A program made the position numbers and the translations under genes. A stretch of 64,000 bases of DNA from Pirellulaceae bacterium (GTDB lineage: Bacteria > Planctomycetota > Planctomycetia > Pirellulales > Pirellulaceae). The notes below the pieces were generated by a model. It did not search any database and was not told where the DNA came from. It saw only the letters and a program-made list of their open reading frames with translations. Below are positions 1-9,422 of this stretch, one piece after another; the first letter of the stretch is position 1, and each line of letters opens with the position of its first letter. The DNA lies in contig JAQWSU010000045.1 in the NCBI GenBank assembly GCA_029243025.1, forward strand, positions 62,001 to 126,000, written 5' to 3'.

Positions 1-1132
1 GAACGCGACCACCTTGGCCGAGGCTCGTTTGAAAGTCGAGCTCGACAAGTTAGCGTTGAAGCAGTTTGAAGATGAAGAAGGCGGTACCTTCCAGATTGAA
101 CTGCAGAATGTGGAATTAATCATTCAGGAGGCAGAAGCAGGCGAACTCATCCAACAAACGAACTTGACTGGAGTTGAGCAACTTTACAAGTTGGGCTATC
201 GGAGCAGTGGTGAATTGGCGCAAGCCCGTCTCGAGACATTGAAAGCCGAACGTGAGCTGGCCGCGGCTATTTCGAAGAAGAAAGAGCTTGTCGAGTATCA
301 GTACAAGAGACAAAAGATGGAGCTGGCAGGTGCGTTGGCCTCGGCCGATCGTGCTTTGGAGCAGGTGGAGCGTGACAACATTGCGCAGCTGACTCAGGCC
401 GAAGCGAAAAAGATCGCTGCCCAAGAGTCTCTAAAAAAGGAAAAGGAGCTGCTGGCTCGCTACGAAGACCAGATCAAAAAGTGTGAAATCAAGGCACCAA
501 TCGACGGCATGGTTGCTTACGCGACTGGGCGTAGCCGGTACTACCGCGAAGAGATTCGACCAGGCGCAGCGGTTCGTCCGCGTCAACCGATCCTGACGCT
601 GCCAAACCTCCGGAGCATGCAGGTTCGCACAACCATTCACGAGTCTGTCCTTGATCAAATCACTAAGGGGCTCAAGGTATCGATCCGTGTGGACGCATTC
701 CCGGACCGAAGCTATCAGGGGAGCGTTCAATCGGTCGCCGTGCTGCCCGATCAAGGAGGTTGGATGAGTTCGGACACAAAAGTCTACGCGACCATCATCA
801 CGATTGACGAAGAAGTCCAACAGCTAAAACCAGGCATGACTGCGGTTGTCGATATTCACGTGGATCACTTGCGGGACATCGTCGCTGTCCCCATTCAGGC
901 GATTTTGCAGGTGAAGGATGAAACGTGGTGTTACGTTCACTCCCAGGGAGTTTCCGAACGACGCTTCGTCGATCTTGGACGCACCAACGACAAGTTCGTC
1001 GAAATCAAGTCTGGGCTGCGAGTCGGGGAACGTGTGGTGTTAAATCCGAACGCAATCACGGATCTCGACAGCTCGGGTGACGATGCGAATCAGGAAATCC
1101 AGACGAACAGTACCGAACTGGCTTCTTCCTGA
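1..1132 (+). CDS. HlyD/MacA-like periplasmic adaptor subunit (5' end cut by window)
   Basis: This is the membrane-fusion (adaptor) subunit of a tripartite efflux or export pump. It would bridge an inner-membrane permease and a TolC-like channel. The reading frame is open to the left edge, so the true start and any signal or membrane anchor lie outside the window. The visible part has a long Glu/Lys/Ala-rich helical hairpin (about the first 150 residues), then the lipoyl/beta-barrel region with the typical 'IKAPIDGMV' motif, and a membrane-proximal domain ending near 'GLRVGERVVLNP'. It lies 88 bp upstream of a MacB-type permease on the same strand, which supports an export operon. The ATPase subunit is not seen and may be upstream of the window. 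The family is clear; the substrate is unknown. Confidence 0.88.
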   Translation, partial: NATTLAEARLKVELDKLALKQFEDEEGGTFQIELQNVELIIQEAEAGELIQQTNLTGVEQLYKLGYRSSGELAQARLETLKAERELAAAISKKKELVEYQYKRQKMELAGALASADRALEQVERDNIAQLTQAEAKKIAAQESLKKEKELLARYEDQIKKCEIKAPIDGMVAYATGRSRYYREEIRPGAAVRPRQPILTLPNLRSMQVRTTIHESVLDQITKGLKVSIRVDAFPDRSYQGSVQSVAVLPDQGGWMSSDTKVYATIITIDEEVQQLKPGMTAVVDIHVDHLRDIVAVPIQAILQVKDETWCYVHSQGVSERRFVDLGRTNDKFVEIKSGLRVGERVVLNPNAITDLDSSGDDANQEIQTNSTELASS

Positions 1133-1220
1133 CCGCAAACGGTCAGTCAATTGATTTTGCAAGGCGGTCGACCGTGGCTGGACGGTTACCGGTTCGCTGA
1201 AACGGTATGGTGCTTGTCCC

Positions 1221-2507
1221 ATGTGGCTCAGAACTCTGCAACTCGGCATTCGCAATCTCATGCTGCACAAGCTGCGCAGTTTACTTACGATGTTGGGCAC
1301 AATCCTAGGCGTCGGTTCGGTCATCTCCATGCTGGCGATCGGCGAGGGATCAAAGCAACACGCGGTGGAACAAATCCGCAAATTAGGAGCAGCGAACGTC
1401 ATTGTGCGGAGTGTCAAACCCGAAGAGACCGATGAGCCGATCGGTAATAGTTCTGGACAACGTGTCAGTCGAGTATTGGACTACGGGTTAAAACATCGCG
1501 ACTTTGATCAATTGACGACTGCCATCCCGAACATCGTGGAAGCCGTTCCGATCTCGCTTGTTCGCAAGAATGCTCAGTTTAATCGTCACCGCATATCAAA
1601 TGCCCGTTTGTTGGGAACGACACCCGCCTATTTACGAGTCAAGAATTTGGAGATTAAGCGAGGCCGTTTCCTTTCCGACTCAGACCTGAATACGACAGCA
1701 AACGTGGCGGTCTTGGGTGCTGGAGCTGCCAACAAGTTGTTTGGCTACGAGGATCCATTAGGCAAGTCACTCTTGTTGGGGCAAGGCGCATACCAAGTCG
1801 TGGGTGTATTGAGAACGCAGGACCCCGGTGGCGCGGCTCCTGCGGCAATTGGCTTACAAGACTTCAACAACGACATCTACATTCCACTGACTGCCGCTCA
1901 ACGACGGTTTGGCGAATTGCAGATGATTGTTCGTTCCGGTAGCGAAGAGTTTGAACGGAATCAGTTGAGCGAAATCACCCTGACCTTGAGTCACGAGAAA
2001 CTAGTAAGTGCCACTGCCAGCATGGTGCGTACTTTGTTGGAGAAATCTCACCGGGATAGCAATGATTTCGAAATCCAAGTTCCGCTCGAACTATTACAGC
2101 AAGCCGAACGAGAGAAGCAAATTTGGAATCTAGTGCTCGGTTCCATTGCCGGAATCTCGCTGCTGGTCGGCGGCATCGGAATCATGAATATCATGCTGGC
2201 CACGGTGACGGAGAGAACTCGTGAAATTGGTATCCGCCGTGCACTGGGAGCCAAACGCCGCGACATTATCTCCCAATTCCTAGTGGAGACCATGGTCCTG
2301 TCGACCTTCGGTGGATTGCTGGGCATCGCCCTGGGAATTGCGATTCCCACCGTCGTGTCGATTTCGTCCGAGATCCAAACCATGATCAGCTTTCGTGCGA
2401 TCGGACTCGCTTTTGGGATCTCGGTTCTGATCGGCATTGTGTTTGGTGTTTACCCAGCACGTCGGGCCGCCATGCTTGACCCGATTGAGGCCTTGCGGCA
2501 CGAGTAA
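1221..2507 (+). CDS. MacB/FtsX-type ABC transporter permease
   Basis: Inner-membrane permease of the MacB/LolC/FtsX class, 428 aa. An N-terminal membrane helix follows '[16 protein letters not shown]' and contains the family motif '[20 protein letters not shown]'. A large periplasmic domain (MacB_PCD type, about residues 45-290) comes next, then three membrane helices in the FtsX domain (about residues 300-425). The cytoplasmic coupling loop is '[20 protein letters not shown]', which contacts the ATPase in this family. There is no nucleotide-binding domain in the same chain, unlike E. coli MacB, so a separate ATPase is expected. The gene follows the adaptor gene closely and converges with the TolC-like gene, 8 bp away. 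No strong Shine-Dalgarno sequence is visible before the ATG. Confidence 0.9.
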   Translation: MWLRTLQLGIRNLMLHKLRSLLTMLGTILGVGSVISMLAIGEGSKQHAVEQIRKLGAANVIVRSVKPEETDEPIGNSSGQRVSRVLDYGLKHRDFDQLTTAIPNIVEAVPISLVRKNAQFNRHRISNARLLGTTPAYLRVKNLEIKRGRFLSDSDLNTTANVAVLGAGAANKLFGYEDPLGKSLLLGQGAYQVVGVLRTQDPGGAAPAAIGLQDFNNDIYIPLTAAQRRFGELQMIVRSGSEEFERNQLSEITLTLSHEKLVSATASMVRTLLEKSHRDSNDFEIQVPLELLQQAEREKQIWNLVLGSIAGISLLVGGIGIMNIMLATVTERTREIGIRRALGAKRRDIISQFLVETMVLSTFGGLLGIALGIAIPTVVSISSEIQTMISFRAIGLAFGISVLIGIVFGVYPARRAAMLDPIEALRHE

Positions 2508-2515
2508 TTTTCGCA

Positions 2516-5500
2516 TCACTCCGATGTGGGCGAGAGCTCCAACTTGGGGACTGGAGGCTCGGGCAGTTCCTGTTCAAAAGCAGGCTGATCGGAAAACGGC
2601 TCGACAACTTGCGTCTCAGGAAGGGTTTCCACCGCGTCCTCTTGAACCGGGACGCCGCGGATCATTACCGTCTCTTCTCCCGGCAGAGGATGCCGGTAGA
2701 TTTGATAGATAAGCTTCGAAGGTTTGACCCATGGCGTAATTCCACCATACGTCGGGCCCGCATTCCGCGGATAAATAGTTCGCGGTTCGGGTTGATAATT
2801 TGGATCATTAATCTCGGGCCAAAACCCATTCGAGTCAAGCTGCATGAGTTCGAGATTCAAGACGAATTGAGCTCGATCCACTAAGTATTTAAGTCGATCG
2901 TTGGCGACGCTTTGCAGTGATTCTCGCGACGTCTGCAAGGCGAGCAGCAAGTCGGTTCCTCGAACGCCCTCGATTCCCAACGACAGCTGCAATTGCACAC
3001 TGATCACTTGCTCGGCAGCGAGTGCCGCTCGAGTGACACTGATCGGATACTGAACTCGCAATCGCTCGAGTTGACGCAGATCATTGCGAATTTCGAATTT
3101 GATCGTATCCTCCAATTCCATCAGACTCCGTCGACCCTGTTGATAGTTAATTAAGGTTCGCCTGTAGGTATTACGTTGGAGTCGTCGATTCAGTGGCAAG
3201 TCAAGCGAGAGCCTCAAATCAGTGCTGCTGGAGTCAAAGTCAAAATCAAAAGGTTCATTTTTTTCATTGCGTAGTGTGTGAGTCGCATTGAAATTGAGGA
3301 CAGACCTCAGGTCATCGGCGGCGTATTTGATTTGGCGCCAGTCATCGGCCAGGAAACCTCGTCGGTTCATCAAATCTAATCTCTGGATCAACGCTGTCAG
3401 CATCGCATCATTCTCGGTAATGTTGACGGCAGGCAAACCACCTTGTGACTCTTGTAACAGTTCCGTCGTCAACAGAAGCAGCCGGTCAGTAATCTCAAAT
3501 GTTGCCCGTCTACGATCGGCTCTCGTGACATTCGGAGCCCAACCAGCCAACACTCGCAGCGCCTGATCCATGCGATTTACTTTGCCCCGTAAAGCCCGTG
3601 TGTCTTCAAGCAAGGCATCGAGTCGTGCTTGTTCTGGGTTCTCAAGAACATCCGCCACCCTTTCTTTGAGCAGGTTAAATGCGGAAATCGCCTGTTTGAT
3701 TTGCAAACTCCAGTTCGCCAAGTCGGCACTGTGAATTGCGCTGATCGCACGCAAACGTTTGAGCTGGCGTTGGGCCAATTCCAATCTCGCCTGAATGACA
3801 TCGGAAGTTCGCTGGTACAGCAAGATTGTCGGTTGAGGCACGCCAGGATCTTCAGATCTTGCCAATTCGAGTTCAGCCCGTTCAACTTCGACCAGTGCGA
3901 TGTCGACATTGATATCGAACAACAATCGGGGCAATTCCGGCGGGACCCTACTGATCTCGTTGCCCTGTTTTCGCAAACCCATCCACTGGATCAGACGTTC
4001 CAGCAGAAAATAACTTGGATTCAACAAGTCACCCCGATTAAGAAGCGGCTGAGCTCTCTGAGCTTCAACTCGCCGCCGCCAACGACGGACTCGCTCGGCA
4101 GCAACTTCCATTTCATCCAACAAGGTCAAGCGATCAAGTTCCGCCAAATTGACGTTGATCTCAGCCTCTGTCGGTAGTCCGATTACCAGCTTCAAGGTAT
4201 CGAGTTTCAATTCAAGCCCATTACAAGCATTGATCAGATCCCGACGTCCGCTGAGCATCTCTTGCTCGTACTGGTCAACAGCCACTTGGTTGGGCGCTTT
4301 CTGAACTTCGGCGCGAATTTCCGCTTGAGCCTGTTCGACCGTCCGAACTAGGGAAAAATAGTTCTGGGAAGCAATTTCGATTTCTCGATAGGTTCTCAAG
4401 ATTTCATAGTACTGCCTTGCCAACTCAAGGAAGAATTGCTTACGGTAACGGGTAAAGTCCCGAGCTGCGTACACCAATTGGCGTTCCGACTGAATGAGGG
4501 GCTCCAGGAGCACATCCCGTTGCAAGATATCTTGGGTGAAGTCAAACAGGAGTTCGGATGCGATGTCTGAAGTAAACCCATCCGGTCCGTTAAACGTCAG
4601 CAACACATCATTCGCAAACCTCGCCAGAATGGTTCCGCCAGTGGCCAACATCCGATCGACCTGAAACACACTTGGAATCAATAAACGGCTGCGGTCATCA
4701 CCATTCGTACGCGTGTGGCGATAGTTGACGTCAGAACCGTTTCCAGCTCGCGAAAATTTCAAGTAATAGTCGTAGCGATCAAGTGACACTCCCAACGCGG
4801 CAACGTACAACGTCTCTTTTTCAGTTTGATAGGCACGGCTATTCAGACGTCCCAGGTCGACGATTTCAGACAGATTTAACTTCGGTCCATGACTGGCTGA
4901 TTCCGGGGAAGTGTTAAATTCCTGCCGGTACTCCGCGCGGACACTTTTAAACTCATTCATTCGCTGCAAGCAATTCGTCGGCAAGGCGTCCCAATACTCC
5001 GCAGGAATGGGTTGCACATCCGTCGTTTCTTGCTGTTGTTCAAGTTCAACTTCGTCGACCACCGTCAATGGCAGGGGCTCGGGCGGCTGCACCAGTTCCA
5101 GGGCGGATGCCAAACGCACCTCCCCAACAACCGGCTCAGGCCATGCCTCTGTCCTTGGCAATCGTCTCAGCGACGCGAGCGATTTCGTCGCTTGAATACT
5201 GCGACCAAGTAAGCGTGGGATATCACCTGGGCCAAGCGCGTCAGGCGAAATCGAGTCGTCCGCAGAAATCGGCCGACTTTGGTAGAGCACCGGCCCTGGC
5301 GGCGGCAACACCGGACGATCGGGATTCGTGGGATCAGCCAGTCGTGAACCGGGGCTCGGATAGACACTGTATGCGGCCGGAAGTTGCCAAGGAGTCCCCC
5401 CAGACTTTTCATCCAGCAACGTGGTCGCGTCGGCATCCGCGCGCAAGCGATACTGGCGGCGCGTGCAACCGCTCTCAGTCATTACCACTAGCAGTGAAAT

Positions 5501-5524
5501 CACTATCAGCCAGCGAAGCTGCAT
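2516..5524 (-). CDS. TolC-family outer membrane efflux lipoprotein, double length
   Basis: Outer-membrane channel component of the TolC/OEP family, about 1002 aa, roughly twice the usual 450-500 aa. I place the start at the Met of 'MQLRWLIVISLLVVM', because it begins a lipoprotein signal peptide ending in the lipobox-like 'TESGC'; an upstream in-frame start would add 36 residues. About 250 N-terminal residues with no recognised fold precede the first OEP-like coiled-coil half (about residues 360-500, 'LARQYYEILRTYREIEIASQ'). A long helical insert follows, and then a second OEP half near 770-930 ('LSLDLPLNRRLQRNTYRR', 'RNDLRQLERLRVQYP'). It converges with the MacB-like permease gene and probably forms the exit duct for that pump. 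The large size and insert are the odd features. Confidence 0.82.
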   Translation of the reverse strand: MQLRWLIVISLLVVMTESGCTRRQYRLRADADATTLLDEKSGGTPWQLPAAYSVYPSPGSRLADPTNPDRPVLPPPGPVLYQSRPISADDSISPDALGPGDIPRLLGRSIQATKSLASLRRLPRTEAWPEPVVGEVRLASALELVQPPEPLPLTVVDEVELEQQQETTDVQPIPAEYWDALPTNCLQRMNEFKSVRAEYRQEFNTSPESASHGPKLNLSEIVDLGRLNSRAYQTEKETLYVAALGVSLDRYDYYLKFSRAGNGSDVNYRHTRTNGDDRSRLLIPSVFQVDRMLATGGTILARFANDVLLTFNGPDGFTSDIASELLFDFTQDILQRDVLLEPLIQSERQLVYAARDFTRYRKQFFLELARQYYEILRTYREIEIASQNYFSLVRTVEQAQAEIRAEVQKAPNQVAVDQYEQEMLSGRRDLINACNGLELKLDTLKLVIGLPTEAEINVNLAELDRLTLLDEMEVAAERVRRWRRRVEAQRAQPLLNRGDLLNPSYFLLERLIQWMGLRKQGNEISRVPPELPRLLFDINVDIALVEVERAELELARSEDPGVPQPTILLYQRTSDVIQARLELAQRQLKRLRAISAIHSADLANWSLQIKQAISAFNLLKERVADVLENPEQARLDALLEDTRALRGKVNRMDQALRVLAGWAPNVTRADRRRATFEITDRLLLLTTELLQESQGGLPAVNITENDAMLTALIQRLDLMNRRGFLADDWRQIKYAADDLRSVLNFNATHTLRNEKNEPFDFDFDSSSTDLRLSLDLPLNRRLQRNTYRRTLINYQQGRRSLMELEDTIKFEIRNDLRQLERLRVQYPISVTRAALAAEQVISVQLQLSLGIEGVRGTDLLLALQTSRESLQSVANDRLKYLVDRAQFVLNLELMQLDSNGFWPEINDPNYQPEPRTIYPRNAGPTYGGITPWVKPSKLIYQIYRHPLPGEETVMIRGVPVQEDAVETLPETQVVEPFSDQPAFEQELPEPPVPKLELSPTSE

Positions 5525-5769
5525 TCTGACGATCTCTTGTGTGGAGCTTGAGTCTTGCGGACAGTGGTTAGTGTCGGCAGTTTCGACAAGCTTATGAGAA
5601 GAAATCCCACGGTTCGCAAAACACGTTCTCAATTAAAGAGATCACGCTGCCCCGACAGAACAGCGAAACCCCATGAACGACTGCTGCAAGGCAAGTCCGG
5701 GGGCTTTGGAGGACATGCAAGAGATACAGGCAAGTGGGGAAAAAAGGCCAGAAAGTGAAAGAGCGAATA

Positions 5770-6762
5770 TCAGACTGATAGCGTTTCCAGCAGTTCGACG
5801 TATTCGACAGGGATCGCCTTGTGCCTCGCGTAAGTCTCTTGGAACGGTGTCAATTGACATTGGTTAGCGATGACACCTGCCATGACTCCATTGGCTCCAT
5901 CCTGAATGGATCGGACCGCAAAGTCTCCCAAACGACTCGCCAAGATTCGATCTTCGGGTGTTGGTGAGCCACCACGCTGGAGATGCCCCAAGATTACACA
6001 GCGAGTTCCAAAGGGACAGTCGGCGTCAACAAGTCGCTGTTGCAGTTGCAAGGCACCACCGGTTTCGTCACCTTCTGCGACAATCATCAGCACGGATGTC
6101 TTACCACGACCTTTCAAGATCTTGATGTTCTTCACCAGTTGTTCGACATCCGTTGGAGTTTCCGGAATACAGACGCATTCGGCGGCACCTGCGAGTGCCG
6201 AATGGATGGCAATGTAACCGCTATGTCGCCCCATCACTTCGATCAAGAACATACGAACGTGGCTATCCGCCGTATCGCGGATTTTATCTACTGCATCCAC
6301 GGCCGTTTGGACGGCGGTGGAAAAACCGATCGTATAGTCGGTACCAATCAAATCGTTGTCAATCGTGCCTGGACAGCCCACGATCTGCCCATCCCAATAC
6401 TGGGCAAGTGCAACAGCACCTTGCAAGGTGCCATCACCACCAATCGGGATCAGTGCATCAATGTTGTTTTTGCGAAGAATTGCCGCTGCCTTCTGCTGCC
6501 CTGCTGGAGTGCGGAATTCATCGCTCCGACTGGAGTGAAGCATAGCACCACCCAACTTGCCAAGATCAGACACCGAACGCAGCGTCATGGTAGAGGATTC
6601 CGTATTGCTCCAGAAGTTTTCCTCCAATAAGCCTTCGTAACCCCGTCGAATACCGATCACCTCATGCTTTCGGGACAGTGCCGAGCGGACGACGGCTCGG
6701 ATACAGGCATTCATGCCTGGCGCGTCGCCTCCGCTACAGAAAACTCCGATTCGCATCGCCAT
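5770..6762 (-). CDS. pfkA: 6-phosphofructokinase, ATP-type signature
   Basis: Phosphorylates fructose 6-phosphate in glycolysis. The 330-aa product starts 'MAMRIGVFCSGGDAPGMN', which matches the N-terminus of the family. An upstream in-frame extension to position 6900 is open but does not look like protein of this family. Key motifs: 'GGDGT' at residues 108-112 and 'PGTIDND' at 131-137, with the catalytic Asp near 135, and 'MGRHSGYIA' at 177. Gly in GGDGT and Gly in PGTIDND are the residues typical of ATP-dependent enzymes; pyrophosphate-dependent forms carry Asp and Lys there. The length is close to the 320 aa of E. coli PfkA. The gene is divergent from the chorismate mutase gene, with about 240 bp between the chosen starts. 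Confidence 0.93.
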   Translation of the reverse strand: MAMRIGVFCSGGDAPGMNACIRAVVRSALSRKHEVIGIRRGYEGLLEENFWSNTESSTMTLRSVSDLGKLGGAMLHSSRSDEFRTPAGQQKAAAILRKNNIDALIPIGGDGTLQGAVALAQYWDGQIVGCPGTIDNDLIGTDYTIGFSTAVQTAVDAVDKIRDTADSHVRMFLIEVMGRHSGYIAIHSALAGAAECVCIPETPTDVEQLVKNIKILKGRGKTSVLMIVAEGDETGGALQLQQRLVDADCPFGTRCVILGHLQRGGSPTPEDRILASRLGDFAVRSIQDGANGVMAGVIANQCQLTPFQETYARHKAIPVEYVELLETLSV

Positions 6763-7004
6763 GTCCCCAACTGGAGCGGCTGTGGGTCGTTTCATTCCAA
6801 AACTCTGGAAGGACACACGCGTTAGAAGGGTGCCCTCAGACAGCCTAGCACGGCCGCGGCAGTCACGGCAATGGGACAGCGGGCGTTCAGCGGACTTCAC
6901 CCGTTTGACGAAGTCTAAACCGCATGATAGCTTCCAACCTTTGCGAGGATGCGGATTTTTCGATCTGCCGCAATGTAGAGCCGTTTGAAAAACTGGTGCA
7001 AGTG

Positions 7005-7442
7005 ATGATTAACTGTCGAGGGGTTCGTGGCGCGACAACCGCTGACGAAAATTCGCCGGATGCGATTTTGACAGCGACTCGCCAGTTATTGGCACTCATG
7101 ATCCGCCAAAACGAGATCAAAGCCGAAGACGTTGCCAGCATTATCTTCACGACAACAGCGGGTCTGAATGCTGAATTCCCCGCTTTAGCCGCCAGGCAAC
7201 TCGGCTGGCTTGATGTGCCGTTGTTGTGCACAACGGAAATCGATGTCCCCGGATCTCTTCGCGACTGCATTCGGATCCTGGTCCACTGGAACACGACAAA
7301 GTCACAAACTGAGATTTCGCACGTCTATGTCAAAGGGGCCGCACAGCTTCGCCCCGACCTTTCTGATTTGCCGCCTGTCGACATGGACGATTTGCAGGAT
7401 TGGATCGAACAACATCTGGTGAGTCCTGATCGGGATTCCTAA
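7005..7442 (+). CDS. aroH: Chorismate mutase, AroH class
   Basis: Converts chorismate to prephenate in phenylalanine and tyrosine synthesis. The 145-aa product aligns by eye with Bacillus subtilis AroH over its whole length: 'RGVRGATT' at the N-terminus, '[16 protein letters not shown]' in the middle and '[18 protein letters not shown]' at the end. Residues matching the AroH active site are Arg8, Glu78, Arg90 and Tyr108. I chose the ATG at 7005 because family members start just before the RGxRGATT motif; the frame is open upstream to 6924, but those residues are not family-like. It is divergent from pfkA, and no other aromatic synthesis gene is nearby. Confidence 0.93.
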   Translation: MINCRGVRGATTADENSPDAILTATRQLLALMIRQNEIKAEDVASIIFTTTAGLNAEFPALAARQLGWLDVPLLCTTEIDVPGSLRDCIRILVHWNTTKSQTEISHVYVKGAAQLRPDLSDLPPVDMDDLQDWIEQHLVSPDRDS

Positions 7443-7589
7443 TCAATCGCCAAGCGATGGGTACGCTTTGCGGTCAACACTCGTTGCGAAATGTTTCTCA
7501 CAACGGTGATTCTGCTCGGATCGCCTGGAATCGATTAAATCGTTGACCTAACCGATCCTCCCGACGATGATATACCGGAGAGTGGACTG

Positions 7590-9338
7590 ATGAATTGCTC
7601 GCTAATACCAAAGGCTTCGAGGAGTATTGCGATGGTGTTTCCTATTTTGCGGCTGCTGGTCCTACTGGCGGCTTTTGTCATAGTAGATCTCCAACAAGTT
7701 CGAGCCGATGAACGTCCCAATATCATCATCATGATGGCAGATGACATGGGATTCTCCGACATTGGTTGCTACGGGGGAGAAATCGAGACGCCGCACCTGA
7801 ATCAACTGGCGACAAACGGTCTTCGATTCACCCAGTTTTACAACACGGGTCGTTGTTGCCCGACACGCGCATCGCTGCTGTCAGGCTTATATCCACATCA
7901 GGCTGGCATCGGCCACATGATGGAAGACCGCGGACTGATTGGCTATCAGGGTGACCTGAACCGAAACTGTCGAACCATCGCCCAAGTGATGCAACCGGCT
8001 GGCTACGCGACTTACATGTCGGGCAAATGGCATGTAACAAAAAAGATTGGCCCACAGCTTGATCCGGGAGATCAGAAGAACTGGCCGCGTCAGCGCGGTT
8101 TCGACCGTTTTTTTGGCACCATTCATGGTGCAGGAAGTTTCTTCGACCCGAATTCGCTTACGCGCAATAACCGTCTGATTGTCCCGGCCAACGATGACTT
8201 TTATTACACCGACGCGATCAGTGATCACGCAGTCCAGTTCATCGCAGAGCATGACAGTCGATCACCTTTTTTCATGTATGTGGCTTATACCTCTCCCCAC
8301 TGGCCGATGCACGCAAAACCGGCAGACATCGCCAAATACAAGGGGCGCTATTCCCAAGGCTGGGATAAAATGAGAAGGGCCAGACATCAGCGAATGATCG
8401 AGATGGGATTGGTCAATCCAGACTGGAAAATGACTCCACGCGACGCCCGAGCAAAAGCTTGGAAAGATGCAGAGATGAAAGCTTGGTCGCAAAGCCGCAT
8501 GGAAGTTTACGCGGCGATGATCGACAGCATGGATCAAGGAATTGGCCGTATCATTCAACAGCTAAAGGCTTCCGATTATTTAGACAATACTCTAATTCTC
8601 TTTTTGGCTGACAACGGAGGTTGTGCCGAGGAATATGGGAGTAACCGGGCAGCCAAGCCCGAAGATCTTACCCCCCGCAAAGCTGACAGTGGCCCGATGC
8701 GTGCTGGTGAATTGCAAACGGCCATGATTCCCCGCAAGACCCGGGACGGATTCGTTGTACGCACGGGACGAGGAGTTAAACCGGGCAACGCGGACACCTA
8801 CATCGCCTATGGCAAAGAGTGGGCGAATGCCTCCAATACTCCCTTTCGCCTCTACAAACACTGGGTCCATGAAGGTGGCATCAGCTCGCCTTTGATCGTT
8901 CATTGGCCCAAAACGATTGCCTCAGAAAACCGGAACTCCTTTGTCCATGATCCGGCACACTTGATCGATCTAATGGCAACCTGCGTGGACGTCGGACAAG
9001 CCAGCTATCCCACTCAAGTTGATGGTGAAACGATCACTCCGATGCAAGGCATCAGCCTACACCCAACAATGAAAGGCGAGCGACTCGAACGAAAGCAGCC
9101 GATTTTCTGGGAACATGAAGGAAATCGCGCTATCCGAGAGGGCCAGTGGAAACTGGTTGCCAAAGGATCGCGAGGAAAGTGGGAACTCTACGACCTGCAA
9201 GCAGACCGAACGGAACTCCATGACTTGAGTGAACAGCACCCCGAGCGAGCAAAGGCGATGGCAGAGCGATGGGAATCCTGGGCTGTTGACGCGAAGGCAA
9301 AACCCTGGCCTTGGAATCCCAAGAAAACTAAATCTTAA
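7590..9338 (+). CDS. Secreted sulfatase (arylsulfatase family)
   Basis: Hydrolyses a sulfate ester; in planctomycetes such enzymes usually act on sulfated polysaccharides. The 582-aa product starts with a signal peptide (about residues 1-39, hydrophobic 'LRLLVLLAAFVIV', then 'VRADERPN'). Metal-binding Asp51-Asp52 lie in 'MADDMGFSDIGCYGGE'. The formylglycine site is Cys89-Cys-Pro-Thr-Arg93 (C-x-P-x-R), followed by 'ASLLSGLYPHQAGIGHM'. 'GKWHVTKK' and 'LFLADNGG' are further sulfatase active-site segments. A GGAG ribosome site lies 9 nt before the ATG. The next gene is another sulfatase, 84 bp downstream on the same strand, so the two may be co-transcribed. Substrate not determined. Confidence 0.92.
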   Translation: MNCSLIPKASRSIAMVFPILRLLVLLAAFVIVDLQQVRADERPNIIIMMADDMGFSDIGCYGGEIETPHLNQLATNGLRFTQFYNTGRCCPTRASLLSGLYPHQAGIGHMMEDRGLIGYQGDLNRNCRTIAQVMQPAGYATYMSGKWHVTKKIGPQLDPGDQKNWPRQRGFDRFFGTIHGAGSFFDPNSLTRNNRLIVPANDDFYYTDAISDHAVQFIAEHDSRSPFFMYVAYTSPHWPMHAKPADIAKYKGRYSQGWDKMRRARHQRMIEMGLVNPDWKMTPRDARAKAWKDAEMKAWSQSRMEVYAAMIDSMDQGIGRIIQQLKASDYLDNTLILFLADNGGCAEEYGSNRAAKPEDLTPRKADSGPMRAGELQTAMIPRKTRDGFVVRTGRGVKPGNADTYIAYGKEWANASNTPFRLYKHWVHEGGISSPLIVHWPKTIASENRNSFVHDPAHLIDLMATCVDVGQASYPTQVDGETITPMQGISLHPTMKGERLERKQPIFWEHEGNRAIREGQWKLVAKGSRGKWELYDLQADRTELHDLSEQHPERAKAMAERWESWAVDAKAKPWPWNPKKTKS

Positions 9339-9422
9339 AGTCGGGAATGATTTCTTGTCCTCGAATCATTCCAACACCTTCGTCGCTCTCCCTGACAAAC
9401 TACCTTCGGAGCTACTAAATTG

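Noticed and set aside
1151-1435. Frame directly following the adaptor gene in the same frame after TGA
   Set aside because: Tested as possible selenocysteine readthrough; the adaptor is complete at its stop, and the extension overlaps the permease gene with no conserved motif.
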